7,493 bases of DNA from Acetobacteraceae bacterium. GTDB taxonomy: Bacteria > Pseudomonadota > Alphaproteobacteria > Acetobacterales > Acetobacteraceae. The stretch lies in the NCBI GenBank assembly GCA_027323595.1, contig DAHWBL010000492.1:1-7493 (forward strand). Reading direction: 5' to 3'. The notes below the pieces were generated by a model. That model did no database searches. It was not told the DNA's origin and saw only the letters and a program-made list of their open reading frames with translations. Every line of letters starts with the position of its first letter. The first letter of the stretch is position 1. Made by a program: the position numbers and the translations under genes. This document shows, in pieces, positions 1 through 7,493 of the stretch.

Positions 1-47
1 AAGGCTGCATTTCGTGCGGTGAGGCGAGGAAAGGAAGACAGGTTTAA
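1..47. other. Left-edge segment with no assignable gene
   Basis: This short purine-rich stretch precedes the palindromic element. Plus frame 1 is open from the first base and runs through the left repeat arm to a TGA at 118-120, so it could be the tail of a gene lying outside the window. Plus frame 3 stops at 45-47 and frame 2 at 20-22. Nothing recognisable is encoded, and I make no gene call. Confidence 0.4.
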
Positions 48-51
48 TATC

Positions 52-78
52 CACAGATTACACAGATTACACAGATTA
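52..78 (+). repeat. Left arm array, three tandem copies of CACAGATTA
   Basis: Three exact head-to-tail copies of the 9-mer occupy 52-60, 61-69 and 70-78. The array is preceded by TATC at 48-51, which completes the perfect 31-bp arm. The 9-bp unit preserves reading frame, so translations through it give a repeating three-residue peptide (His-Arg-Leu in plus frame 1). This explains why spurious ORFs arise here. Confidence 0.95.
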
Positions 79-163
79 GAAGGAACTGAATTGGCATCAT
101 TTTTGCGTTTCGAAGTTTGATATTTTTTATCATTTCGATAAAAGTATGCGTCGTTTTGCTCTT

Positions 164-190
164 TAATCTGTGTAATCTGTGTAATCTGTG
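164..190 (-). repeat. Right arm array, three tandem copies of the same 9-mer, inverted
   Basis: TAATCTGTG occurs three times in exact tandem at 164-172, 173-181 and 182-190, the reverse complement of the left array. It is followed by GATA at 191-194, completing the arm, and then by an A-tract (194-199) that ends in ATCC, so GGAT/ATCC (190-193/199-202) could form a further tiny hairpin at the tip. Confidence 0.95.
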
Positions 191-195
191 GATAA
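187..195 (-). promoter_or_regulatory. DnaA-box consensus match at the right tip of the palindrome
   Basis: On the minus strand this 9-mer reads TTATCCACA, an exact match to the classical DnaA box. The mirror position at the left tip, 47-55, reads ATATCCACA on the plus strand, one mismatch away. The two sites therefore face each other across the element. A 9-bp match can arise by chance from the repeat sequence itself, and no replication genes are visible nearby, so DnaA binding is only a hypothesis. Confidence 0.3.
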
Positions 196-207
196 AAAAT
201 CCTTGCT

Positions 208-1518
208 TCAGGCCGCCGCCCGCGCCCCCGAGGGCGGGGCCACGGTGGTCGCGACCCCGCCGCGCGGGATGGCCAGGGCGGCCAGCGCGGCCAGCAGGCA
301 GAACGTGCCGGCGGCCATGAACGCGGGGACGTAACTGCTCAGCACATCGCGGGAAATTCCGGCGGCGGAGGCGGCGACGGCCGCGCCCAGCATGTGGCCG
401 CAGAACACCCAGCCGAACACGATGGGCGCGCGCTCCCGCCCGAACATGCCGCCGCACAGCCGCACCGTCGGCGGCACCGTGGCGATCCAGTCCAGCCCGT
501 AGAACATCGCGAACAGGCTGAGCCCGTAAAAGCTGAACGGCAGGAACGGCAGCGCCAACAGCGACAGCCCGCGCAGCCCGTAATACCAGAACAGCAGCGT
601 GCGCGGCGCGATCCGGTCCGACAGCCAGCCCGAGCCGATGGTGCCGACGAAATCGAACGCCCCCATCATCGTCAGCACCGAGGCGGCGACCACCCCGGTC
701 ATGCCGAAATCCTCGCACAGCGGAATGAAATGGGTCTGCACCAGCCCCATCGTCGAGATGCCGCAGATGGCGAACGTGCCCGCGAGCAGCCAGAACGCCG
801 GGCTGCGGCTGGCCTGGCCGAGGGTGGCGAAGGCAAGCAGGATGGCGTTGCCGGTCGGGCGCGGCACGGCGATCGGCGCGTCCGCCGCCTCGCCATAGGG
901 CCGCAGGCCCAGATCGGCCGGACGCTCGACCATGAACAGCAGCAACAGCACCAGCGCCAGCGCGCAGGCCACCATCGCCGGCAGGAACGCCGCGCGCCAG
1001 CCATGGGTGTCGGCGAGCCAGGCCGCGACCGGCAGAAACGCGAGCTGGCCGGTGGCGTTGGAGGCGGTCAGCAGCCCGATGATCAGCCCGCGCCGGCGGG
1101 TGAACCAGCGGGTGGCGATGGTGGTGCCCATGATCACCCCCACCAGCCCCGAGCCGATGCCCAGCGCCACCCCCCAGGTCGCCCACAGATGCCAGACCTC
1201 GGTGATCTGCCGCGCCGCCAGCAACCCCGCGACGATCAGCACCAGCGCGAAACTCACCACCCGGCGCACCCCAAAGCGCGCCAGCAGCGCGGCGGAGAAC
1301 GGCGCCATCAACCCGAACAGCAGCAGCCGCAGCGCCAGCGGCCCGGAGATGGTGGCGACATCCCAATGGAACTCGGTCTGCAACGGATTGATCAGCACGC
1401 CGGGCATCCCCAGCGCCGCGGCGGTGGCCAGCATGATCAGAAAACTGATCAGCGCGATCGCCCAGCCATAATGGATGCCACGGGCGGCGAGCAGTCGGGC
1501 GAGCGGACGGGCGAGCAT
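208..1518 (-). CDS. MFS transporter, 12-TM type, substrate unknown
   Basis: This encodes a 436-aa inner-membrane secondary transporter of the major facilitator superfamily. Long hydrophobic segments run through the whole length in a 6+6 pattern with a central loop at about residues 205-230. The loop 2-3 motif A is degenerate (ARFGVRR, residues 80-86), while its copy in the second half is clearer (GWLSDRIAPR, around residue 300). RWFTRRRG at residues 137-144, followed by a Gly/Ala-rich helix, resembles the motif seen in monocarboxylate/oxalate-formate-type MFS carriers, which hints at an organic anion, but this is not proof. The ATG at 1518 is the first ATG in the frame and has an AGGGG ribosome site; the open frame continues upstream only to a TTG at 1578. 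The length is normal for the family, with no frameshift. It lies 98 bp downstream of the FUSC gene on the same strand. Confidence 0.85.
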   Translation of the reverse strand: MLARPLARLLAARGIHYGWAIALISFLIMLATAAALGMPGVLINPLQTEFHWDVATISGPLALRLLLFGLMAPFSAALLARFGVRRVVSFALVLIVAGLLAARQITEVWHLWATWGVALGIGSGLVGVIMGTTIATRWFTRRRGLIIGLLTASNATGQLAFLPVAAWLADTHGWRAAFLPAMVACALALVLLLLFMVERPADLGLRPYGEAADAPIAVPRPTGNAILLAFATLGQASRSPAFWLLAGTFAICGISTMGLVQTHFIPLCEDFGMTGVVAASVLTMMGAFDFVGTIGSGWLSDRIAPRTLLFWYYGLRGLSLLALPFLPFSFYGLSLFAMFYGLDWIATVPPTVRLCGGMFGRERAPIVFGWVFCGHMLGAAVAASAAGISRDVLSSYVPAFMAAGTFCLLAALAALAIPRGGVATTVAPPSGARAAA

Positions 1519-1616
1519 GCGGACCCCTACGGAATTGTCATTCTGCCGACAAACATGGTGCGACGCGGCAAAAAACAAAACCCCCCACCTTACGCCCCCG
1601 CCTTAGGTCGGTCGCC
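1519..1616 (-). other. FUSC-MFS intergenic gap with G-tracts and a T-rich run
   Basis: Read on the minus strand, this gap carries G-tracts of five and six (plus-strand C runs at 1595-1599 and 1581-1586), immediately followed by TTTTGTTTTTT (plus 1570-1580). A small imperfect hairpin (CCG-A-CC/GG-CGG, plus 1598-1611) lies about 17 bases before the T-run. That spacing does not make a standard Rho-independent terminator, and no good sigma70-type hexamer pair was seen for the MFS gene. Whether transcription stops, starts or continues here is open. Confidence 0.4.
1524..1528 (-). promoter_or_regulatory. Ribosome binding site fixing the MFS start
   Basis: AGGGG on the minus strand ends five bases before the ATG at 1518. 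It supports this start over the upstream in-frame TTG at 1578, whose extra 20 residues (His, Cys and Asn-rich) do not look like an MFS N-terminus. Confidence 0.55.
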
Positions 1617-3632
1617 TCACCCTGGCGCGGTCTCGCGAAACCGGGCCAGCGCGCCGCCGATCAGGCCGATCTGACGGGTAAGACGGGCGAGATTATCGTC
1701 CGCGCCCTCCGGCGGCGGCGGCGGCTCGCGCCCATCGGCCAGCGCCCGCAGCGCCGCCCCCGCCCAGGCCCGCCATGGCGCCGGCAGCGAGGCCGCCAGA
1801 TGCAGCGCCGTGACCAGCCCGGCCAGCCGACGGATCGCCGCATCCACCGACAGCGCCGATTGCAGCCGCACCGCCGAACGGCTGGATTCGAGCAGCGCGC
1901 GCGACAGCGACGCCTCCAGCTCCAGCGTCGCCCGGCCGGCCGCGCGCCGCGCGATAGTGGCCTGCGCCGGCGCGGCCTCGGCGAACCCGGCATGGGCCAG
2001 CAGCGCCACCTCCAGCGCCCGGCGCAGCCGCGCCGGCTCACGACTCGGCCACAGCGCCAGCCCGCCGGCGATCGCCAGCAGCCCGCCGCCCAGCGTATAG
2101 AGCGCGCGCATCGCCGCGATCTCGATCTCGCTGGTTCCCGGCCGGCCCAGCTCCAGCAGCAGCACCACCAGCGGGGTCAAAAACGTCACCATCACCCCGA
2201 ACCCCACCGGGCGCAGCGCGAAGCACAGAAACGCCAGCGGGATCACCGCCACCGCGAGGCTCGTCGGCCCGGTCACCAGCAGCGACAGCCAGGCCGCGAT
2301 CAGCCCGCCCAGCAGGGTGCCGCCGGTGCGCTCCAGCGCGCGCTGCCAGGTCAGCGCCATGAACGGCTGGAGCGTCACGATCATGGTGATCGCCAGCCAA
2401 TGGCCATAGACGGTGGGGTAGGCGAACATCACCGCGAAGGCGACCACCGACAGCAACGCGGCCCGCAGCGCGTGGCGCATCGCCGGCGCGCGCAGTGTCA
2501 TCGCCGCGCGCGGCGGGTCCAGCAGCCGGGCGCGCAGCGGCGCGCGCAGGGTCTGCGACCGCGCCGGCAAAAACCCATCCGCCACCGACAGCAGGGCGGC
2601 CGCGCGCACCAGATCGACCACCCGCGCCGCCGCCGCCCCGGCCGCGCCGGGCAGCGCCGCGGCGGCATGCGCCAGCGTGTCCACCCCGTGCTGCAGGCGC
2701 GGCAGACGCACCGCCGAATCCGACAGCGCGGCACGCGCCAACACCAGACAGATCGGCCGCAGCACCCGCAGCAGCCGGTCGGCATGGGCACGCGGATCGG
2801 GCTCGCCGCTGGCCTCCAGCTGGTCCGACAGCGCGATCAGCGCGCCGAACAACTGTTCGCCGGCCTCCAGGCGGATCACCCAGGCGGGCGGCGCGATCGC
2901 TCCGGCCCAGTCGCGCGAGCTGACCAGCACCGTCTCGCGCGCCGCCTCGATCGCCAGCCGCACGGCACGGCGATGCGCGCGCGCATGCGCCTCCCAGGTC
3001 GCCTCGGTGGCGGTCGGGTCATGCAGCAGCGCGCGCTGGTCGCCGACCTCGGCGGCCAGCGCCTCCCACAGCCGCGCCACCGCCCGCCGCTCGGGCTCGA
3101 AGCGGGCGATGCGGCTGACCAGCAGCGCCATCAGCAACGCCCACAGGACGCCAAATGCGTAGGCCAGGCCAAGGCTGATCGCCACCCGCAGCGGCTCGGG
3201 CCGATCGAGCGTGATGACCAGCGAGACCGTCAGCATGTTGCCCATCTGCAAGGCCGGCTGGCCATAGATGCGCAGCATCGCGAGCACGCCGATCCACAGC
3301 GCGGCGATCGGCACCACCGCCAGCGCCGGCTCGCCGCGCAGCAGCGAGAAGGCCAGCGTCTGCACCCCGCCCAGTGCTGCGAATCCCAGCAGCCAGGGCA
3401 CCCGCCGGCGCACCGGCCCGCCCGGATCGGCGATGCAGGCGAACATCCCCGCCAGCGCGGATTCCTCCAGCAGCGGCAGATGCAGCAGCTCGCTGCCCGC
3501 CACCAGCGAGAACATCACCAGCGCCGCGCGCAGCCCCTCGACCGGCGCGAACCGATGCAGATCATAGACGATCGACAGCCGGTGCAGGTCCGGCTCGGCC
3601 TCGTTGGCGCGAATACGGATCGGCAGACGCAT
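1617..3632 (-). CDS. FUSC-family inner-membrane protein, putative efflux component
   Basis: This encodes 671 aa with the duplicated architecture of full-length FUSC/YccS/AaeB-like proteins. A first membrane block lies at about residues 34-180 and an Ala/Arg-rich, helical, probably cytoplasmic region at about 185-380. The second membrane block, about 385-527, carries the family-like stretch YGHWLAITMIVTLQPF (409-424) and an RTGGTLLGG motif at 435-443. A second helical cytoplasmic tail follows to the end. Characterised relatives such as AaeB export aromatic carboxylic acids, and plant ALMT channels are distant relatives; this protein's own substrate is unknown. The ATG at 3632 is chosen because the only upstream in-frame ATG, at 3719, lies inside acnA and would add 29 residues that look like an out-of-frame reading of it. 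It begins 37 bp after acnA and is probably in the same operon. Confidence 0.85.
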   Translation of the reverse strand: MRLPIRIRANEAEPDLHRLSIVYDLHRFAPVEGLRAALVMFSLVAGSELLHLPLLEESALAGMFACIADPGGPVRRRVPWLLGFAALGGVQTLAFSLLRGEPALAVVPIAALWIGVLAMLRIYGQPALQMGNMLTVSLVITLDRPEPLRVAISLGLAYAFGVLWALLMALLVSRIARFEPERRAVARLWEALAAEVGDQRALLHDPTATEATWEAHARAHRRAVRLAIEAARETVLVSSRDWAGAIAPPAWVIRLEAGEQLFGALIALSDQLEASGEPDPRAHADRLLRVLRPICLVLARAALSDSAVRLPRLQHGVDTLAHAAAALPGAAGAAAARVVDLVRAAALLSVADGFLPARSQTLRAPLRARLLDPPRAAMTLRAPAMRHALRAALLSVVAFAVMFAYPTVYGHWLAITMIVTLQPFMALTWQRALERTGGTLLGGLIAAWLSLLVTGPTSLAVAVIPLAFLCFALRPVGFGVMVTFLTPLVVLLLELGRPGTSEIEIAAMRALYTLGGGLLAIAGGLALWPSREPARLRRALEVALLAHAGFAEAAPAQATIARRAAGRATLELEASLSRALLESSRSAVRLQSALSVDAAIRRLAGLVTALHLAASLPAPWRAWAGAALRALADGREPPPPPEGADDNLARLTRQIGLIGGALARFRETAPG

Positions 3633-3669
3633 CAGCGCAACCCCGCCAGCGGCGAGGCCGGCGCCACCA

Positions 3670-3670
<1 letters not shown>
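3632..3670 (-). CDS. Candidate 12-codon bridging minigene between acnA and the FUSC gene
   Basis: A tiny frame, MVAPASPLAGLR, starts at an ATG that overlaps the acnA stop codon (TGATG, 3672-3668) and ends at a TGA that overlaps the FUSC start codon in the same way (TGATG, 3634-3630). It fills the gap between the two genes exactly. Only a modest GGGG lies upstream of the FUSC ATG, so termination-reinitiation through this peptide could feed ribosomes from acnA to the FUSC gene. The peptide itself has no recognisable function. Chance is a real alternative, since the frame is short and GC-rich. Confidence 0.3.
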
Positions 3671-6363
<2,693 letters not shown>

Positions 6364-6368
6364 TGCAG

Positions 6369-6374
6369 CACCTC
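6369..6374 (-). promoter_or_regulatory. Ribosome binding site of acnA
   Basis: GAGGTG on the minus strand is separated by five bases from the ATG at 6363. It sets the start against the longer open frame, which extends 38 codons upstream. Confidence 0.7.
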
Positions 6375-6506
6375 GATCGGTTGGCCGTGCGTGTCCGGTG
6401 GCGCGCTTCGGGCGGACGAGGCGGCGCACGCGAGGGGCGGCGACGGCGGACAGCCGGCGCGGACTTGCCACCGGCACGCGGCTTAAACCATACCGATGTT
6501 GCCGCG

Positions 6507-6534
6507 TCTATAATCCCACCGCCGATCGGACCAA
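6507..6534 (-). promoter_or_regulatory. Candidate promoter for acnA, overlapping the ccmA -10
   Basis: On the minus strand TTGGTC (plus 6529-6534) and TATAGA (plus 6507-6512) are separated by 16 bp. Each is a partial match to the -35 and -10 consensus. The predicted start, near 6500, would give acnA a leader of about 135 bases. Its -10 overlaps the opposing TATAAT, so the two promoters could exclude each other. This is a reading by eye only. Confidence 0.3.
6509..6514 (+). promoter_or_regulatory. Candidate -10 element for ccmA
   Basis: TATAAT is an exact sigma70-type -10 consensus in an otherwise GC-rich region. It predicts a start near 6521 and a leader of roughly 38 bases. No good -35 hexamer sits at 16-18 bp; TTAAAC (6483-6488) would need a 20-bp spacer. 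The TG of an extended -10 is absent. The promoter could therefore be weak or activator-dependent. Confidence 0.45.
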
Positions 6535-6558
6535 GCCATCGCCCCCACCGCCCCCGCA

Positions 6559-7149
6559 TTGCTCAGCGTCGATGCCCTCACCTGCTTTCGCGGTGAGCGG
6601 CTGGTGCTGCGCGATGTCGGCTTCACCATGGCACCCGGCGCCGCGCTGCTGCTCACCGGGGCGAACGGGGCAGGCAAATCCACCCTGCTGCGCCTGCTCG
6701 CCGGGCTGCGCCGCCCCGATGGCGGGCGCATCCTGTGGGATGGCGCGCCGATCACCGACGATCCGGGCGGCCACGCCGCGCGCTGCGGCTTCATCGGTGA
6801 GCAGAACGCGCTGAAACCTGGCCTGACGGCGGCGGAAAATCTGCGCTTCGCCGCCGCCGGACGCGCCATCGCCCCCGCGCTCGCCGCCTTCGACCTCGCC
6901 GGCCTCGCCGACCTGCCCACCCGCATGCTCTCGGCCGGACAGCGCCGACGGCTCGCGCCGGCACGGCTGCTGGTCGGCACCGCCACGCTGTGGCTGCTCG
7001 ACGAACCCACCCTGGGGCTCGCCGCCGCCTCGGTGGAGCGGCTCGGCACGGTGCTCGCCGCCCATCGCGGCCGCGGCGGGCTGGTGGTGGCCGCGACCCA
7101 TCTGGCGCTGCCGCTGGCCGGCGCGACACCCCTGCGGCTGGGCGCATGA
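6559..7149 (+). CDS. ccmA: Cytochrome c maturation heme exporter ATP-binding protein CcmA
   Basis: This encodes a 196-aa ABC ATPase that, with CcmB, CcmC and CcmD, powers release of holo-CcmE in System I cytochrome c maturation at the inner membrane. Visible motifs are Walker A GANGAGKST (34-42), the Q-loop segment GEQNALKPGLTAAENL, typical of CcmA except for Glu where many have His, the signature LSAGQ (124-128), Walker B LWLLDEP (144-150) and the H-loop His181. The D-loop position after LDEPTLGL is Ala155 instead of the usual Asp. The frame contains no ATG or GTG between the upstream stop at 6511-6513 and the conserved N-terminus. TTG at 6559 gives a family-like start (MLSVDALTCFRGERL), but no clear Shine-Dalgarno precedes it. 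The stop overlaps the ccmB start (ATGA). The identity is firm; the start is uncertain. Confidence 0.93.
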   Translation: MLSVDALTCFRGERLVLRDVGFTMAPGAALLLTGANGAGKSTLLRLLAGLRRPDGGRILWDGAPITDDPGGHAARCGFIGEQNALKPGLTAAENLRFAAAGRAIAPALAAFDLAGLADLPTRMLSAGQRRRLAPARLLVGTATLWLLDEPTLGLAAASVERLGTVLAAHRGRGGLVVAATHLALPLAGATPLRLGA

Positions 7150-7493
7150 AGCGCTTTGTCGCCGTCATCGCGCGCGAGCTGGCGCTGTCGATCCGCCATG
7201 GCGCGGACAGTCTGGGCGCGCTGCTGTTCTTCCTGCTCGCCGCGACCTTGTTTCCGCTGGCGCTGGGCCCGGCGCCGGAGCTGCTGGCGCGGATGGCGCC
7301 TGGCATCATCTGGGTGTGCGCGCTGCTCGCAGCACTGCTGCCGCTCGATCGGCTGATCGGCGCGGATTACGAGGACGGCTCGCTCGACCAGCTCCTGCTG
7401 TGCGGGCTGCCGCCGGCGGCACTCCTGCTGGCCAAGGCCGCCGCGCACTGGCTGGTGACCGGGCTGCCGCTGCTGCTCGCCGCGGCACCGCTC
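7146..7493 (+). CDS. ccmB: Heme exporter membrane protein CcmB (5' part, cut by window edge)
   Basis: The first 116 codons of the membrane partner of CcmA run off the right edge without a stop; family members are about 220 aa, so roughly half is visible. The N-terminus MKRFVAVIARELALSIRHG is followed by a first membrane helix that includes the family-typical LFPLALGP (35-42). A second helix, around GIIWVCALLAALLPLDRL, follows, then the conserved acidic loop ADYEDGSLDQLLL and a third helix, AHWLVTGLPLLLAA. The start ATG shares the ATGA with the ccmA stop, and no strong separate ribosome site is seen, so translation is probably coupled to ccmA. ccmC would be expected next. Confidence 0.92.
   Translation, partial: MKRFVAVIARELALSIRHGADSLGALLFFLLAATLFPLALGPAPELLARMAPGIIWVCALLAALLPLDRLIGADYEDGSLDQLLLCGLPPAALLLAKAAAHWLVTGLPLLLAAAPL

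Larger units (their letters stand above)
48..194. repeat. AT-rich long palindromic (MITE/REP-like) element of inverted 9-mer arrays
   Basis: Bases 48-78 and 164-194 are perfect 31-bp reverse complements separated by an 85-bp core. Each arm is three exact tandem copies of a 9-mer plus the outer tip TATC/GATA. The core is only about one-third GC, against clearly GC-rich flanks, and it can fold further: GCAT (94-97) pairs with ATGC (146-149), and a central hairpin uses TGATA (118-122) and TATCA (128-132). The whole could form a cruciform or a long RNA hairpin. It has no transposase or convincing gene and lies 13 bp beyond the stop of the MFS gene. From memory, arrays of this 9-mer recur between genes in unrelated bacteria and produce spurious peptides such as NLCNLW or VICVICG. 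I infer a non-autonomous mobile or structural repeat; its function is unknown. Confidence 0.85.
6364..6558. promoter_or_regulatory. acnA-ccmA divergent control region
   Basis: This 195-bp segment separates the two divergent start codons. The part nearer acnA (6364-6480) is very GC-rich and would be the acnA leader; it holds a possible hairpin, GCCGG (6453-6457) with CCGGC (6471-6475). The part nearer ccmA (6481-6515) is more AT-rich and contains the overlapping -10-like hexamers listed separately. I see no clear operator palindrome, Fnr box or iron-responsive site. Confidence 0.5.

Noticed and set aside
1..120. Plus frame 1 open from the window edge to a TGA at 118-120
   Set aside because: It could be the end of an outside gene, but two-thirds of it is repeat and core; there is too little sequence to support a call.
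48..194. CRISPR array
   Set aside because: The 9-bp units are directly adjacent with no spacers and are arranged as two inverted arrays, unlike a CRISPR.
117..320. Small hydrophobic plus-strand ORF through the palindrome (contains NLCNLCNLW)
   Set aside because: The Cys-Asn-Leu repeat is simply the 9-mer translated in frame, and the C-terminal half is antisense to the MFS gene. It has no ribosome site worth noting.
44..1366. Long minus-strand frame ending in the palindrome (VICVICGY tail)
   Set aside because: It is the wrong frame of the MFS gene read on into the repeat; its composition is Arg/Ala/Gly-rich without membrane segments.
394..1674. Plus-strand 426-codon open frame antisense to the MFS gene
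   Set aside because: Its Gln/Arg/Pro/His-rich low-complexity translation is typical of a codon-bias shadow.
6453..6475. Iron-responsive-element-like hairpin in the acnA leader
   Set aside because: Only a 5-bp GCCGG/CCGGC stem with a 13-base loop; it lacks the CAGUGN loop and bulged C, and such pairs are expected by chance in GC-rich DNA.
6483..7448. Minus-strand frame antisense to ccmA and ccmB
   Set aside because: ccmA and ccmB motifs on the plus strand are clear; the antisense product is Arg/Ser/Ala-rich with no recognisable domain.

Overview
The window looks like chromosomal DNA of a GC-rich alphaproteobacterium. The coding regions are strongly G/C-biased at third positions, and an aconitase gene diverges from ccmA-ccmB, an arrangement I recall from many Alphaproteobacteria. 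The protein sequences have an Acetobacteraceae/Rhodospirillales flavour. That family-level placement is a guess from memory, not a search result.

Layout, left to right. Bases 48-194 hold an AT-rich palindromic element: two perfect 31-bp inverted arms, each built from three exact copies of a 9-mer (CACAGATTA / TAATCTGTG), around a core of about one-third GC. A consensus DnaA-box sequence lies at one tip and a one-mismatch version at the other. Three genes follow, all on the minus strand and read right to left from about 6.4 kb: acnA (aconitase A, 897 aa, complete, all three [4Fe-4S] cysteines present), a FUSC-family membrane protein (671 aa), and an MFS transporter (436 aa) whose stop codon is 13 bp from the palindrome. 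On the plus strand, ccmA and the first 116 codons of ccmB (cytochrome c maturation heme exporter) run off the right edge. ccmB has no stop codon inside the window.

Working together: acnA and the FUSC gene are 37 bp apart and bridged by a 12-codon open frame with TGATG stop/start overlaps at both ends, so they are probably co-transcribed and may be translationally coupled. The MFS gene, 98 bp further on, may belong to the same unit. An aconitase followed by two putative transporters, possibly for organic anions, raises the idea of a tricarboxylate or organic-acid handling unit, but the substrates are unknown. acnA and ccmA share a 195-bp divergent control region with overlapping -10-like hexamers built on TATAAT/ATTATA.

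I found no convincing new multi-gene system. The signals most worth following are the 9-mer palindrome with DnaA-box-like tips, the bridging minigene, and a CcmA with Ala in place of the usual D-loop Asp and no visible ATG or Shine-Dalgarno sequence.
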